From Acidobacteriaceae bacterium (lineage in GTDB: Bacteria; Acidobacteriota; Terriglobia; Bryobacterales; Bryobacteraceae), in NCBI GenBank assembly GCA_019240475.1, contig JAFAYI010000026.1:124001-188000 (forward strand): a stretch of DNA of 64,000 bases. Direction: 5' to 3'. This document shows positions 1-9,752 of this stretch, one piece after another. The notes beneath the pieces are model-generated. The model was not told where the DNA came from. It saw nothing but the letters and a program-made list of their open reading frames with translations, and searched no databases. Numbering within the stretch: the first letter of the stretch is position 1; the number at the start of each line of letters is the position of its first letter. The translations under genes and the position numbers were made by a program.

Positions 1-1
1 T

Positions 2-1536
2 TTGTTCGGTTTTCCCGCGGAAAAAATCCGCGTGATTCAGCAGGAGACCGGCGGCGCCTTTGGCGGGAAAGAAGAATATCCGTCCATAATCGCCGCCCAT
101 GCAGCGCTGCTCGCCTGGAAATCCGGCCGCCCCGTGAAGCTGGTCTACGATCGTGAAGAGGACATGGCCGCCACCACCAAGCGCCATCCCTCTCGCACCC
201 GTCATCGAACCGCTGTTTCGCGCGAGGGCCGGCTTCTCGCCATGGACATCGAATTCACCCTCGACGGCGGCGCCTATTCCACTCTTTCATCCGTGGTCCT
301 GTCTCGCGGCACGATTCACGCTCCCGGCCCGTACCGCTGCCCCAACGTCCGCGTTCGCAGCGCCGCCGTCGCCACAAACGCTCCTCCTCATGGCGCCTTC
401 CGTGGCTTTGGCGCTCCTCAAAGCCTCTTTGCTCTAGAGCTGCACATAGACAAAATCGCGCGCGCGGTCGGCCTAGCGCCCGACGAATTTCGGCGGCGCA
501 ATTTCCTTGAAACTGGCGATTCGACCGCCACGGGTCAAATCATTACCCAGCCGCTCGATCTCGCGGCTCTGCAGGAACGCGCGCTCGAAGCCGCCGGCTA
601 CCGCGCAAAGCTTCTCCAGTTTCAATCCGACAATCCGCGAAGCCAACTAAAAAAGGGCCTCGGCTTCGCAACCTTCATGCATGGAGCCGGATTCACCGGT
701 TCCGGCGAGCGCCACTTGCAGTCAGTCGTAGAACTCCAAACAACCGCCGATGGCGGAGTCCGCATATTCTGCTCGATGACGGAAATGGGTCAGGGGACCA
801 ACACCATTCTGACCCAGATCGCAGCCGAGACCCTTGGCCTGCCCTACGAAAAGGTAACCATCTGCCAGCCCGACACGGCGCTCGTTCCCAATAGCGGTCC
901 CACCGTGGCGTCCCGCACATCGATGATCGTCGGCATGCTCATCGAGCGGGCCGCGCGCGAGCTAAAGGAAAAACTTCGCAGCAGCGCGGGACCTTTCCGC
1001 GTGCGTACGCAATATCGAGAGCCGCCCGGCGTGCATTGGGACGACGAAACCTATCGCGGCGACGCCTATGGCGCTTACTCTTGGGCTGCGTACGTTGCCG
1101 AAGTCACCGTGGACATCGCCACCGGCGAAGTGCAGGTCGATCGTTTCACCGCCGTTCAGGAGGTCGGCCGCGTGCTCAACCCCGTGCTCGCCTCCGGGCA
1201 GATCGAAGGCGGAATCGTCCAGGCTCTTGGGTTTGCGCTGCTCGAAAAAATCATTTGGCGGGATGGATCGATGGTGAACAACCAGATGACTAACTACATC
1301 ATTCCCACTGCTATGGACGTTCCTCCCATACAGGTTCTGTTCGAAGAAATCCCATATGAGCACGGCGCCATGGGCGCGAAAGGCATCGGCGAGCTTCCGA
1401 TGGATGGACCCGCTCCTGCCATCGTGAATGCCATCGAAAACGCGCTCGGCATCTCACTCGACTCTATCCCTGTCACTCCGGAAGTCATTTTGGATCGCTT
1501 GCGCGACCATGTGCGCGAACTTGAAACCAGCCCGGT

Positions 1537-1540
<4 letters not shown>
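2..1540 (+). CDS. Xanthine dehydrogenase, molybdopterin-binding subunit (5' partial)
   Basis: This is the C-terminal two thirds (512 codons visible) of the large Mo-cofactor subunit that hydroxylates hypoxanthine and xanthine to urate in the cytoplasm. The frame is open to the window edge, so the true start lies upstream. Visible family motifs are TGGAFGGKE at residues 16-24, RGFGAPQ near 134-140, QGTNT in the middle, and GAKGIGELP near the end, which carries the Glu expected to act as the catalytic base. The stop overlaps the start of the next gene (ATGA), so translation is coupled to the iron-sulfur and FAD subunits. Xanthine is favoured over CO or aldehyde substrates because of the following urate-degradation genes; the family alone would not settle this. 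Confidence 0.92.
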
Positions 1541-2000
<460 letters not shown>

Positions 2001-2004
<4 letters not shown>

Positions 2005-2843
2005 GATCGCCGGTTTCCGATTACGATCTGCTCGCTCCCGCGAATCTGGGTTCAGCCTTGGCCTTGCTTGCCGGCGGCGAAGGCTGGCGTCCCATCGCGG
2101 GCGGCACCGACCTGATGGTGTTACTCAATGCCGGGACTCTCCCTTATGGCCGTCTCCTGAGTCTACGTAGGCTGTCCGAGCTGCGAGACATCTTTGTCAC
2201 CGGCCATCGCGTCGTCATCGGCGCCGCCGTCACCTACACCGAAATTCAACGCCATCCTGTCCTACACGCCGAATTTCCGCTTCTCTGTCAGGCCGCTAGT
2301 TGGACCGGAGGCGTCGCCAATCAGAATCAGGGCACCCTTGGTGGGAATATCGTCAACGCATCGCCCGCCGCGGATTCCGCGCCGCCTCTGCTGGTTCATG
2401 ACGCCACCATCCGTCTCGCCTCGCTCGCTGGCGACCGAACCATACCCTACTCAGAGTTCCACCTCGGCTACAAAACGCTTGCGATGCGGCCCGATGAACT
2501 GCTCTTAGCGATCGAGCTGCCACGCCGCCCGGAAGCCTGGCGGTACTTCGGCCGCAAGGTAGGAACCCGCAGAGCCCAGGCAATCTCCAAAATTTCGTTC
2601 GCCGCCTGCGCCCGCACGGAAGCGGGCCGGGTCTCCGAGATCCGATTGGCGTTCGCGAGCGTCGCTCCAGTCCCATTGCGATGCTTCGCGACGGAACGCG
2701 CCGTATCCGCCGGACCTTCGCAGGATGCGCTTCACGCATTGATCTCCGAAATCGCCCCTGTCAGCGACATTCGATCGACTGCCGGCTACCGCTCTCTCGT
2801 CGCCCAAAACCTTCTGCGCCAGTTCCTGGAGACGCTGCTTTGA
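2001..2843 (+). CDS. Xanthine dehydrogenase, FAD-binding subunit
   Basis: A 280-residue flavoprotein subunit. The FAD-binding signature is seen as the segment PIAGGTDLMV (about residues 31-40) and the second glycine stretch TLGGNIVNASPAADSAPPL (about 112-130), followed by the CO dehydrogenase flavoprotein C-terminal domain. I chose the ATG at 2001 because it overlaps the previous stop (ATGA) and places the first conserved residues (YDLLAPANL) close to the N-terminus; an in-frame ATG at 1938 would only add residues overlapping the FeS gene. It completes a three-subunit xanthine dehydrogenase. Confidence 0.93.
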
Positions 2844-3322
2844 CTCTTCACCAGATCGACCAGGCGCCCGAAGAGGCGTTGCGCCCGCCGCTTTTCGAAT
2901 GCTGCGGCTGCGCTCGCTGGGTAGATCGCTTCCTCGCCGCCCGGCCGTTTCACAACCAAACAGCCCTTCTTACAGCCGCTGACTCCGCCTGGTGGGCGCT
3001 CGATCCATCGGATTGGATCGAAGCCTTCCGCGCTCACCCCCGCATCGGTGAAAAGAACCTATCCGCCTTATCCTCGCAGGAACAAAGCGGCCTGAACTCC
3101 GCGCCGCATTATGTTCTGGATCAGCTCGCCGCCCGCAATCTCGAATATGAGCGCCGCTTCGGCTGGATCTTTCTTATTTGCGCCACCGGCCAATCGGCAC
3201 AGGCCATGCTCCAGGCTTTAACTGCTCGCCTCGATAATTCGCCCGACCAAGAATTGCAAGTCGCGGCCGCCGAACATGCGAAAATTATCCGTCTTCGGCT
3301 GATAAAGCTCTTAAGCGCATGA
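2840..3322 (+). CDS. uraD: 2-oxo-4-hydroxy-4-carboxy-5-ureidoimidazoline (OHCU) decarboxylase
   Basis: A 160-residue enzyme that decarboxylates OHCU to S-allantoin, the last step of the urate-to-allantoin route. The catalytic HPRIGEK motif (His near residue 69) and the C-terminal pattern RFGWIFLIC...A.LQALTARL.N are clear. The start is a TTG at 2840 that overlaps the previous stop (TTGA); GGAG at 2828-2831 lies eight bases upstream, and the protein length then fits the family (about 165). The upstream in-frame ATG at 2681 would add 53 residues lying within the FAD gene and is rejected. Confidence 0.93.
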   Translation: MTLHQIDQAPEEALRPPLFECCGCARWVDRFLAARPFHNQTALLTAADSAWWALDPSDWIEAFRAHPRIGEKNLSALSSQEQSGLNSAPHYVLDQLAARNLEYERRFGWIFLICATGQSAQAMLQALTARLDNSPDQELQVAAAEHAKIIRLRLIKLLSA

Positions 3323-3627
3323 GCGGCATATCCACGCATGTTCTCGATGTCTCAGCGGGACGCCCTGCTAGCGGCATCATGGTCCAGCTTTTTTTCGGCG
3401 GCGAGCTGGCCGGCAGCGGAATTACAGACGGAAATGGCCGGATACAAACTTTGCTAGCCAATCCGAAACCGGGGAATTACTGCCTGTTATTCGACTCCGG
3501 CAGTTACTACCCGGACGGATTCTATCCGGAGGTACGCATCTTCTTTATTGTTCGCGATTCATCCGCTCACTATCACGTTCCCTTGTTATTGAGCCCATTC
3601 GGTTACACCACTTATCGCGGGAGCTAG
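3319..3627 (+). CDS. uraH: 5-hydroxyisourate hydrolase (transthyretin-like)
   Basis: A 102-residue HIU hydrolase that opens 5-hydroxyisourate, the product of uricase, to OHCU. Diagnostic features are the N-terminal STHVLD motif (His at about residue 7) and the C-terminal tetrapeptide YRGS that distinguishes HIU hydrolases from transthyretin. Length is within the usual range. It overlaps uraD by four bases (ATGA) and is followed by uricase after one base, so the three enzymes that turn urate into allantoin are translated together. Confidence 0.95.
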   Translation: MSGISTHVLDVSAGRPASGIMVQLFFGGELAGSGITDGNGRIQTLLANPKPGNYCLLFDSGSYYPDGFYPEVRIFFIVRDSSAHYHVPLLLSPFGYTTYRGS

Positions 3628-3628
3628 C

Positions 3629-4456
3629 TTGACGGCCATCCAGTCCGATGCATACGGAAAAACTCGCGTTCGATTGACTTACGTCGATCGCGATCGCGAG
3701 CCTCATCAAGTTCGCGAACTCTCGATCGGCATCCTGTTCGAGGGCGACTTCTCAGCCGCCTACACTCACGGCGATAACTCCCGCATTCTGCCTACTGACA
3801 CCATGAAGAACACCGTCTACGTACTGGCCCGGCAGCTCTCATGGGATAGCGCGGAGGTTTTCGCCCAGGGCATCGCGAAGCATTTCCTCGATCGTCTTCA
3901 GGACCTGTTGAAAGTGACGGTCGATATCGAAGAAATTCCTTGGCAGCACATTCCGGGCCAAAACGCCGCCTTCCTGCAGTCCGGCAACGAGCGCCGCACG
4001 GCGAAGCTCCGCGCCTCGCGATCCGCCTTCGAAGCAAGCTCCGGCCTCAAAGACCTCCAGATTCTCAAAACATCGGACTCCGGTTTCTCCGGCTTCTTAA
4101 GAGACGAATACACGACGCTTGCGGAAACAGACGACCGCCTTTTCGGGACCGTGCTCCAGGCCCAATGGCGATATCTGGGCGACAACATTTCGTTTAACGA
4201 AGCACACCGCCAGATCCGCCGCGTTTTGCTCGAATCGTTTGCTCGCCATGCCAGCCTCTCTGTTCAACACACGCTGTTCGCCATGGGACAGGCTGTTCTT
4301 GAACAGGTGGGCGACGTCTCGAATATCCACCTCGTCATGCCAAACAAGCATTGTCTTCTCGTGGACCTGGCGCGCTTCGGCATCGATAATCCAAACCGCG
4401 TCTTCGTCCCGACCGACGAGCCCTCCGGCTACATCGAAGCGCGCATCGTTCGCTAA
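3629..4456 (+). CDS. Urate oxidase (cofactor-independent uricase)
   Basis: A 275-residue uricase that oxidises urate to 5-hydroxyisourate and hydrogen peroxide without a cofactor. The catalytic dyad regions are visible: YGKTRVRL near the N-terminus (Lys of YGK) and PTDTMKNTVY around residues 52-61 (Thr). The FEGDF and NLHxxxPNKH-like stretches (here NIHLVMPNKH) in the C-terminal half also match the family. The start is TTG at 3629, one base after the uraH stop. The stop is followed directly by an antiporter-like relic. Confidence 0.94.
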   Translation: MTAIQSDAYGKTRVRLTYVDRDREPHQVRELSIGILFEGDFSAAYTHGDNSRILPTDTMKNTVYVLARQLSWDSAEVFAQGIAKHFLDRLQDLLKVTVDIEEIPWQHIPGQNAAFLQSGNERRTAKLRASRSAFEASSGLKDLQILKTSDSGFSGFLRDEYTTLAETDDRLFGTVLQAQWRYLGDNISFNEAHRQIRRVLLESFARHASLSVQHTLFAMGQAVLEQVGDVSNIHLVMPNKHCLLVDLARFGIDNPNRVFVPTDEPSGYIEARIVR

Positions 4457-4457
4457 C

Positions 4458-4592
4458 TTGAGTGTCGCCTATGACGCCGGCCTCATCAATGCCGCTTTCT
4501 ATACCGCGCTGGTGATCACCGCGGTCGTGACCTCGTAGGCTTGCGGCGTGTGGCTGCGATACATTCTTGCCAAAGGTCTACCGCTGCTCGAA
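4458..4592 (+). pseudogene. Relic of a cation/proton antiporter C-terminus
   Basis: Between uricase and the aminotransferase the frame starting at 4458 reads AYDAGLINAAFYTALVITAV, then VTS, a TAG stop at 4536, then ACGVWLRYILAKGLPLLE in the same frame. The pattern of a small-residue-rich membrane helix followed by TS and a basic amphipathic stretch resembles the end of Na+/H+ (CPA-type) antiporters. The stop fits a CAG-to-TAG change. There is no start or upstream part of such a gene, as uricase occupies the adjoining bases. I infer a gene tail left by deletion; the family assignment is from memory of similar tails and is uncertain. Confidence 0.45.
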
Positions 4593-4609
4593 TCGAATCC
4601 GGAGGAAAC

Positions 4610-4690
4610 ATGGCGGAATCCCGCCGGGAACCTCTCGGCGCTTCCAGGCGAAATGGCGATTTTAGGCGCGGCGGGGCGGTCGCGCCCTGA
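4610..4690 (+). other. Possible 26-codon leader ORF before the aminotransferase
   Basis: A perfect GGAGG at 4601-4605 lies four bases before ATG 4610, which opens a 26-residue Arg/Gly-rich frame ending with TGA at 4688-4690, 13 bases before the aminotransferase ATG. It is the strongest ribosome binding site in the neighbourhood but is in a different frame from the enzyme. It could be a coupling leader peptide or a relic start. No similarity to a known peptide is recognised. Confidence 0.25.
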
Positions 4691-4703
4691 TAAGTTGGAA
4701 GAC

Positions 4704-5822
4704 ATGTTGGCAACAGCGGCGAAACGGATCGCCCCGCCCAAGCGGCTGCTCTACGGGCCCGGCCCTGCAATGGTCGAACCGCGCGCGTACGAAGCCATGA
4801 ACCTGCCCGTGCTCGGCATCTTCGATCCCTATTTCCTCGAACTCCTCGATGAGATTCGGGTCGGGCTGCGCACCGTATTCGGCACCCGGAACTCCGCCAC
4901 ATTTCCAATCCCTGCGGGCGGCAGCGGCGCCATGGAAGCCTCGCTTGCAACCTTCCTTCGACCGGGCTCGAAGATTGCGATCTTCGCCGCCGGCCACTTC
5001 GCGGATCGAATGACCGTCATGGCCCGCAGAATGGCCGCCGAGGTCGTGCGTTTCGAAAAGCCATGGGGGCAGGTGTTCACTGCTGACGAAGCCGCGCCAT
5101 TCATCGAACGCGAGCGCCCCGACTTCGTCGCTTTTGTGCAAGCCGAGACCTCGACCGGCGCCTATCAATCCGGCAAGGCGATCACGCCCGCAGCGCGAGC
5201 TATCGACGCTCTGGTAATCGCCGACTGCGTAACGTCACTCGGCGCGATGCCCGTCTCCCTCGACGAGGTCGGAATCGATGTCGCCTTCAGTTGCTCCCAG
5301 AAAGGCTTGAGCTGTCCCGCCGGCCTCTCGCCAGTGTCCGTCTCGCCCCGCGCCTGGGAGCGCCTTCGGAATCGCGAACGCGACCCCGCCACCTGGTACC
5401 TGGACCTCGAACTCATCGCCAAGTACTTTGATGCGCCTCACGTCTATCACCACACTCCTTCGCCGCCGCTTTATTACGCCATGCACCAGGCTCTTGCCGC
5501 TATCGAAGACGAAGGCCTGCGAAATCGATGGGAGCGTCATCGGCTCGCCTCTGAACGCCTGATCGCCGGTTTGGTCAAGCTCGGCTTCGAGCCTCTTGTC
5601 GCCCGCCCGGAAGATCGCATCTGGCATCTCACGACGGTCTTCCCGCCGCCCGGCGTCGATCCTGCCGCGCTGCGCCAGCGCCTGCTGCAAGATCATGCCA
5701 TCGAGATCGCCTCCGGCCTCGGCCAGCTCGCGGGCAAAATCCTCCGCATCGGCGCCATGGGCCCGCTCGCCACCACCGAAAACGTGGATCTTTTATTGAA
5801 TGCGCTAACGGCCTCTCTCTAG
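4704..5822 (+). CDS. PucG-like aminotransferase (ureidoglycine- or alanine-glyoxylate type)
   Basis: A 372-residue class V PLP aminotransferase. Visible are the N-terminal LLYGPGP motif, the cofactor pocket AGGSGAMEA (about residues 71-79), the Asp of IADCVTSLG (about 172-180) and the PLP lysine in SCSQKGLSCP (Lys about 200). Membership of a urate-degradation operon suggests (S)-ureidoglycine-glyoxylate aminotransferase, which acts after allantoin opening; alanine-glyoxylate or serine-glyoxylate transaminase is the alternative. The start at ATG 4704 gives the usual family N-terminus; the frame is open back to GTG 4548 through the antiporter relic, which is why longer starts (ATG 4653, GTG 4548) are possible but less likely. 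Confidence 0.85.
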   Translation: MLATAAKRIAPPKRLLYGPGPAMVEPRAYEAMNLPVLGIFDPYFLELLDEIRVGLRTVFGTRNSATFPIPAGGSGAMEASLATFLRPGSKIAIFAAGHFADRMTVMARRMAAEVVRFEKPWGQVFTADEAAPFIERERPDFVAFVQAETSTGAYQSGKAITPAARAIDALVIADCVTSLGAMPVSLDEVGIDVAFSCSQKGLSCPAGLSPVSVSPRAWERLRNRERDPATWYLDLELIAKYFDAPHVYHHTPSPPLYYAMHQALAAIEDEGLRNRWERHRLASERLIAGLVKLGFEPLVARPEDRIWHLTTVFPPPGVDPAALRQRLLQDHAIEIASGLGQLAGKILRIGAMGPLATTENVDLLLNALTASL

Positions 5823-5861
5823 CCTGCTCTCAACCCATCCGACGCTAGAATGTAGATTCCG

Positions 5862-6365
5862 ATGCAAGTTCTCGAAGCCGGACCGAATAAGTACTTGCTG
5901 CTCGAACTCGATCCGGAGTTTATCGGCAGCATCGCTCGTCAGGCGGGATTCGAATTCAAGCTCGACGATCAGTCGCGCGTCCTCTCGATCGACCTATCGG
6001 CAACCGACCGGCAAGCGCCTTTGCTGCTCTTCGATGCCGCCGATCCGGGAAACCTCGGATGGTTCTCGCGGTGCCAATTCTACGTGGACGGCACGTCCGG
6101 CTCAGTGCTGCAGACCCCCGTTTGGCTTGCGAACTCGCGCGATAAGAGCGGTCGCGCCCTTCCTCATGCCATTCGGGTTCAGATCTCGAAAGAGCTTCCG
6201 AACAGCTATCGCATGCCGGGGCGTCAACCCGTCACCGAACAGGTGGTCTACGCCGTCTTCTTCAATCTTCTGAACGCTCTGCTCAACACCGGAGTCGGCG
6301 TATGCGGCGGTCCAATTGTCAAACCGCTGGCGGGCCGCACCGAGAACTTCGGCCCGAAAAACTGA
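5862..6365 (+). CDS. Unknown 167-residue protein
   Basis: I do not recognise this protein. It is 167 residues, mixed alpha/beta in look, without signal peptide, and has one hydrophobic helix-like stretch near the C-terminus (VVYAVFFNLLNALL, about 126-139) followed by Gly/Val-rich residues and a charged tail. Two Cys are present (about residues 70 and 148). It starts 39 bases after the purine operon and has no ribosome binding site; instead TAGAAT at 5846-5851 sits ten bases before the ATG, which would give an almost leaderless mRNA. It may therefore be transcribed separately from the purine genes. It is convergent with the phosphohexomutase gene, with three bases between the stops. Confidence 0.75.
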   Translation: MQVLEAGPNKYLLLELDPEFIGSIARQAGFEFKLDDQSRVLSIDLSATDRQAPLLLFDAADPGNLGWFSRCQFYVDGTSGSVLQTPVWLANSRDKSGRALPHAIRVQISKELPNSYRMPGRQPVTEQVVYAVFFNLLNALLNTGVGVCGGPIVKPLAGRTENFGPKN

Positions 6366-6368
6366 GTC

Positions 6369-7730
6369 TTAGGCCCCGACTTCCTTCTTCGCCCGCTCTA
6401 CGATCCCCTCGATTTCGCTCCGATACTGCTGCAGATAGTGTTTGCTCGATGCTTCAAAGCGCATCACGAGCACAGGCTGGGTATTCGATCCTCGCACCAA
6501 ACCCCACCCATGCTCGAACATCACGCGAACGCCGTCCACATCCACCACCTCGTAATTCTTTCGAACCATTTCGGCAACCTTATCGACGACCTTGAACTTC
6601 ACATCGTCGGCGCAGTCCACCCGCAGCTCGGGAGTGGAAACCAGCTTAGGCACGTCTTCCAATTGACTCGAAAGCGGCGCTCCCGAGTTCGCCAGTATTT
6701 CGAGAAGCCGGCATGTCGCGTAAATCGCGTCATCGTAACCGTAATACCGGTCCGCGAAGAACATGTGGCCCGACATCTCTCCCGCCAATTCAGCATGTTC
6801 CTGTTTCATCTTCGCCTTGATTAGCGAATGGCCGGTCTTGTACATGATGGGATTTCCGCCTAGCTCTTTCAGGCGGTCGTACATCACCTGAGAACACTTC
6901 ACTTCCCCGATGAACGTGGACCCCGGCTTTCGTGAAAGAATCTCCCGGCCGAAAATGAGCATCAGCATGTCGCCGTAAACCGCGTCGCCATTCTCATCCA
7001 CAGCCCCGATGCGGTCGCCGTCCCCATCGTAAGCAACACCCAGGTCCGCCTTGTGCTTGCGAACGCTTTCCTGAAGCGCGCACAGGTTGGAAAGAACGGT
7101 CGGGTCCGGATGATGGTTCGGGAAATGGCCATCCATCTCGAAGAACATTTCTGTTGCTTTTACGTTTAGTTTCTCCAGAACGCGATGTACGACGGGCCCG
7201 GCGGCGCCGTTACCGGCATCCACCACCACCTTTACCTTGCGCTCCCAGTGAAACTGGCCGGCGATCTCCTCTACATACGGCGACACGGCGTCCACATCCT
7301 TAACCGTACCTGCGCCTTGCTCGAAATCGCTGCCGGCGATCATCTTGTACACCGCTTGTATATCATCCCCGTACAATGTGCCCGCGCCGCAAACCGTCTT
7401 GAAGCCGTTATACTCGGGCGGATTGTGGCTGCCGGTGATCATCACGCCGCCATCCGCATTGAAGTGCGCCACCGAGTAATAAAGCAGCGGCGTCGGCGCC
7501 GTTCCAATATCCAGAACATGCGCGCCTGCCGCCATTAGTCCGCGCAGCAGCGCATCGTGCAGCCGCTCCCCGCTCAGTCTGCAATCCCGTCCAAGGCAGA
7601 TGGCGGACCCGCTATGGCGAATGATATAAGTTGCCAGCGCGCGGCCTAACGATTCGACATCCCCATCCAATAGTTCATCGTCGGCAATCCCGCGAATGTC
7701 GTATTCGCGGAAAATACTCGGCTTGAGCAT
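6369..7730 (-). CDS. Phosphomannomutase/phosphoglucomutase
   Basis: A 453-residue alpha-D-phosphohexomutase (AlgC/ManB type) interconverting hexose 1- and 6-phosphates for exopolysaccharide and LPS sugar supply. The phosphoserine loop ITGSHNPPEYNG (Ser about residue 101), the magnesium loop DGDGDRIG (about 235-242), the sugar-binding loop GEMSGH (about 317-322) and the C-terminal phosphate-binding RxSxTQP-like loop (here RGSNTQPVLVMRFEA) are all present in order. The length is normal. ATG 7730 is used; 25 bases separate it from the racemase gene upstream on the same strand, so the two may be co-transcribed. Confidence 0.94.
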   Translation of the reverse strand: MLKPSIFREYDIRGIADDELLDGDVESLGRALATYIIRHSGSAICLGRDCRLSGERLHDALLRGLMAAGAHVLDIGTAPTPLLYYSVAHFNADGGVMITGSHNPPEYNGFKTVCGAGTLYGDDIQAVYKMIAGSDFEQGAGTVKDVDAVSPYVEEIAGQFHWERKVKVVVDAGNGAAGPVVHRVLEKLNVKATEMFFEMDGHFPNHHPDPTVLSNLCALQESVRKHKADLGVAYDGDGDRIGAVDENGDAVYGDMLMLIFGREILSRKPGSTFIGEVKCSQVMYDRLKELGGNPIMYKTGHSLIKAKMKQEHAELAGEMSGHMFFADRYYGYDDAIYATCRLLEILANSGAPLSSQLEDVPKLVSTPELRVDCADDVKFKVVDKVAEMVRKNYEVVDVDGVRVMFEHGWGLVRGSNTQPVLVMRFEASSKHYLQQYRSEIEGIVERAKKEVGA

Positions 7731-7755
7731 ATCTATTCAGAATAGCCGCGGCGCT

Positions 7756-8870
<1,115 letters not shown>

Positions 8871-8886
<16 letters not shown>

Positions 8887-9620
8887 GAGCCTAATAAATA
8901 CGTTCCCTCAGCTTCTGATCTTTGAAACCCAATTACGGCGGCGCCTGCGCGAAATTGTCGGTTGAATTGTTCGCCGATTGACGCCTGTATTTCGAGCGCG
9001 CGGCGCGGGTCGCGTGCTCGAATTTCCGCTATATCGGCCGGCACCGAAAGTTGCGCCGCTACGGCCGGGCGCGTAAACGGTTGCTGATGGGCCGCCGCCT
9101 CGGCGCGCGGCGAACGTATCCACCATTCCGCAACCAGCCGGTCGGTCGGCAATCCGCCATGCAGGCGGCTGCTGGTCGTGCCGTATTGGTTGTAAACGTA
9201 GCGCCGCACGATTGCGCCCAGCCTCTCGATGTTGAAAAAAGCGTTCTTGATCTCCAGCGGATCGAAAGTCCATTCAATCAGATCTACCCCGTTCGCGAGC
9301 GCATATTTCCGCTGTTCCAGTTTCATTCTTCTGCCCAGCCCGGTGTTCCGGTAAGCGGGCAATACGCCAAGCATATGGCTGTGCAAGTAAGACTTCCCTC
9401 CACTCTTGAGACCCGGAATACAGAGGCAGAAGGCAATCATCTCGGCTCCGTCGAAAGCACCCAGCAATTGGCCGCCGATTTTGCTCGCCACCACGAATAA
9501 TCGCTGCGGCAGCAATTCAATATCGTCGAAACCCCAGATCTCCCGTTGAAGCCGCACCGCTTCGGCGAATTCCCCGATCGCGCTCAGCGGGCGAATCTCG
9601 ATTTTGTCAAGCTTGGCCAT
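8871..9620 (-). CDS. GNAT-family acyltransferase (COG3375-like)
   Basis: A 249-residue predicted GNAT superfamily enzyme. The acyl-CoA-binding region LGVLPAYRNTGLGRRMKLEQR (about residues 84-104; split here as LGVLPAYRNTG and LGRRMK) and the following WTFDPLE..NAFFNIERLGA segment are typical of the group found next to N-acylamino acid racemases. A likely role is transfer of a succinyl or other acyl group to a D-amino acid for the racemase encoded by the overlapping downstream gene. ATG 9620 is chosen over an in-frame start at 9653 because it is preceded by AGG at suitable distance and by TACAAT (complement of 9634-9639). It is divergent from the sedolisin gene. Confidence 0.85.
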
Positions 9621-9752
9621 CGATTCGAACCTAATTGTAACGGCCGGACGCATGACAGCTCGGGGCGGCGTGGCGCGGCCTCAAAATTGAAAGGGGCAAG
9701 GGTACACTGGAACTGCCAATTAGCCCTCCTACGAATCAGAAAGGATCCCAAG

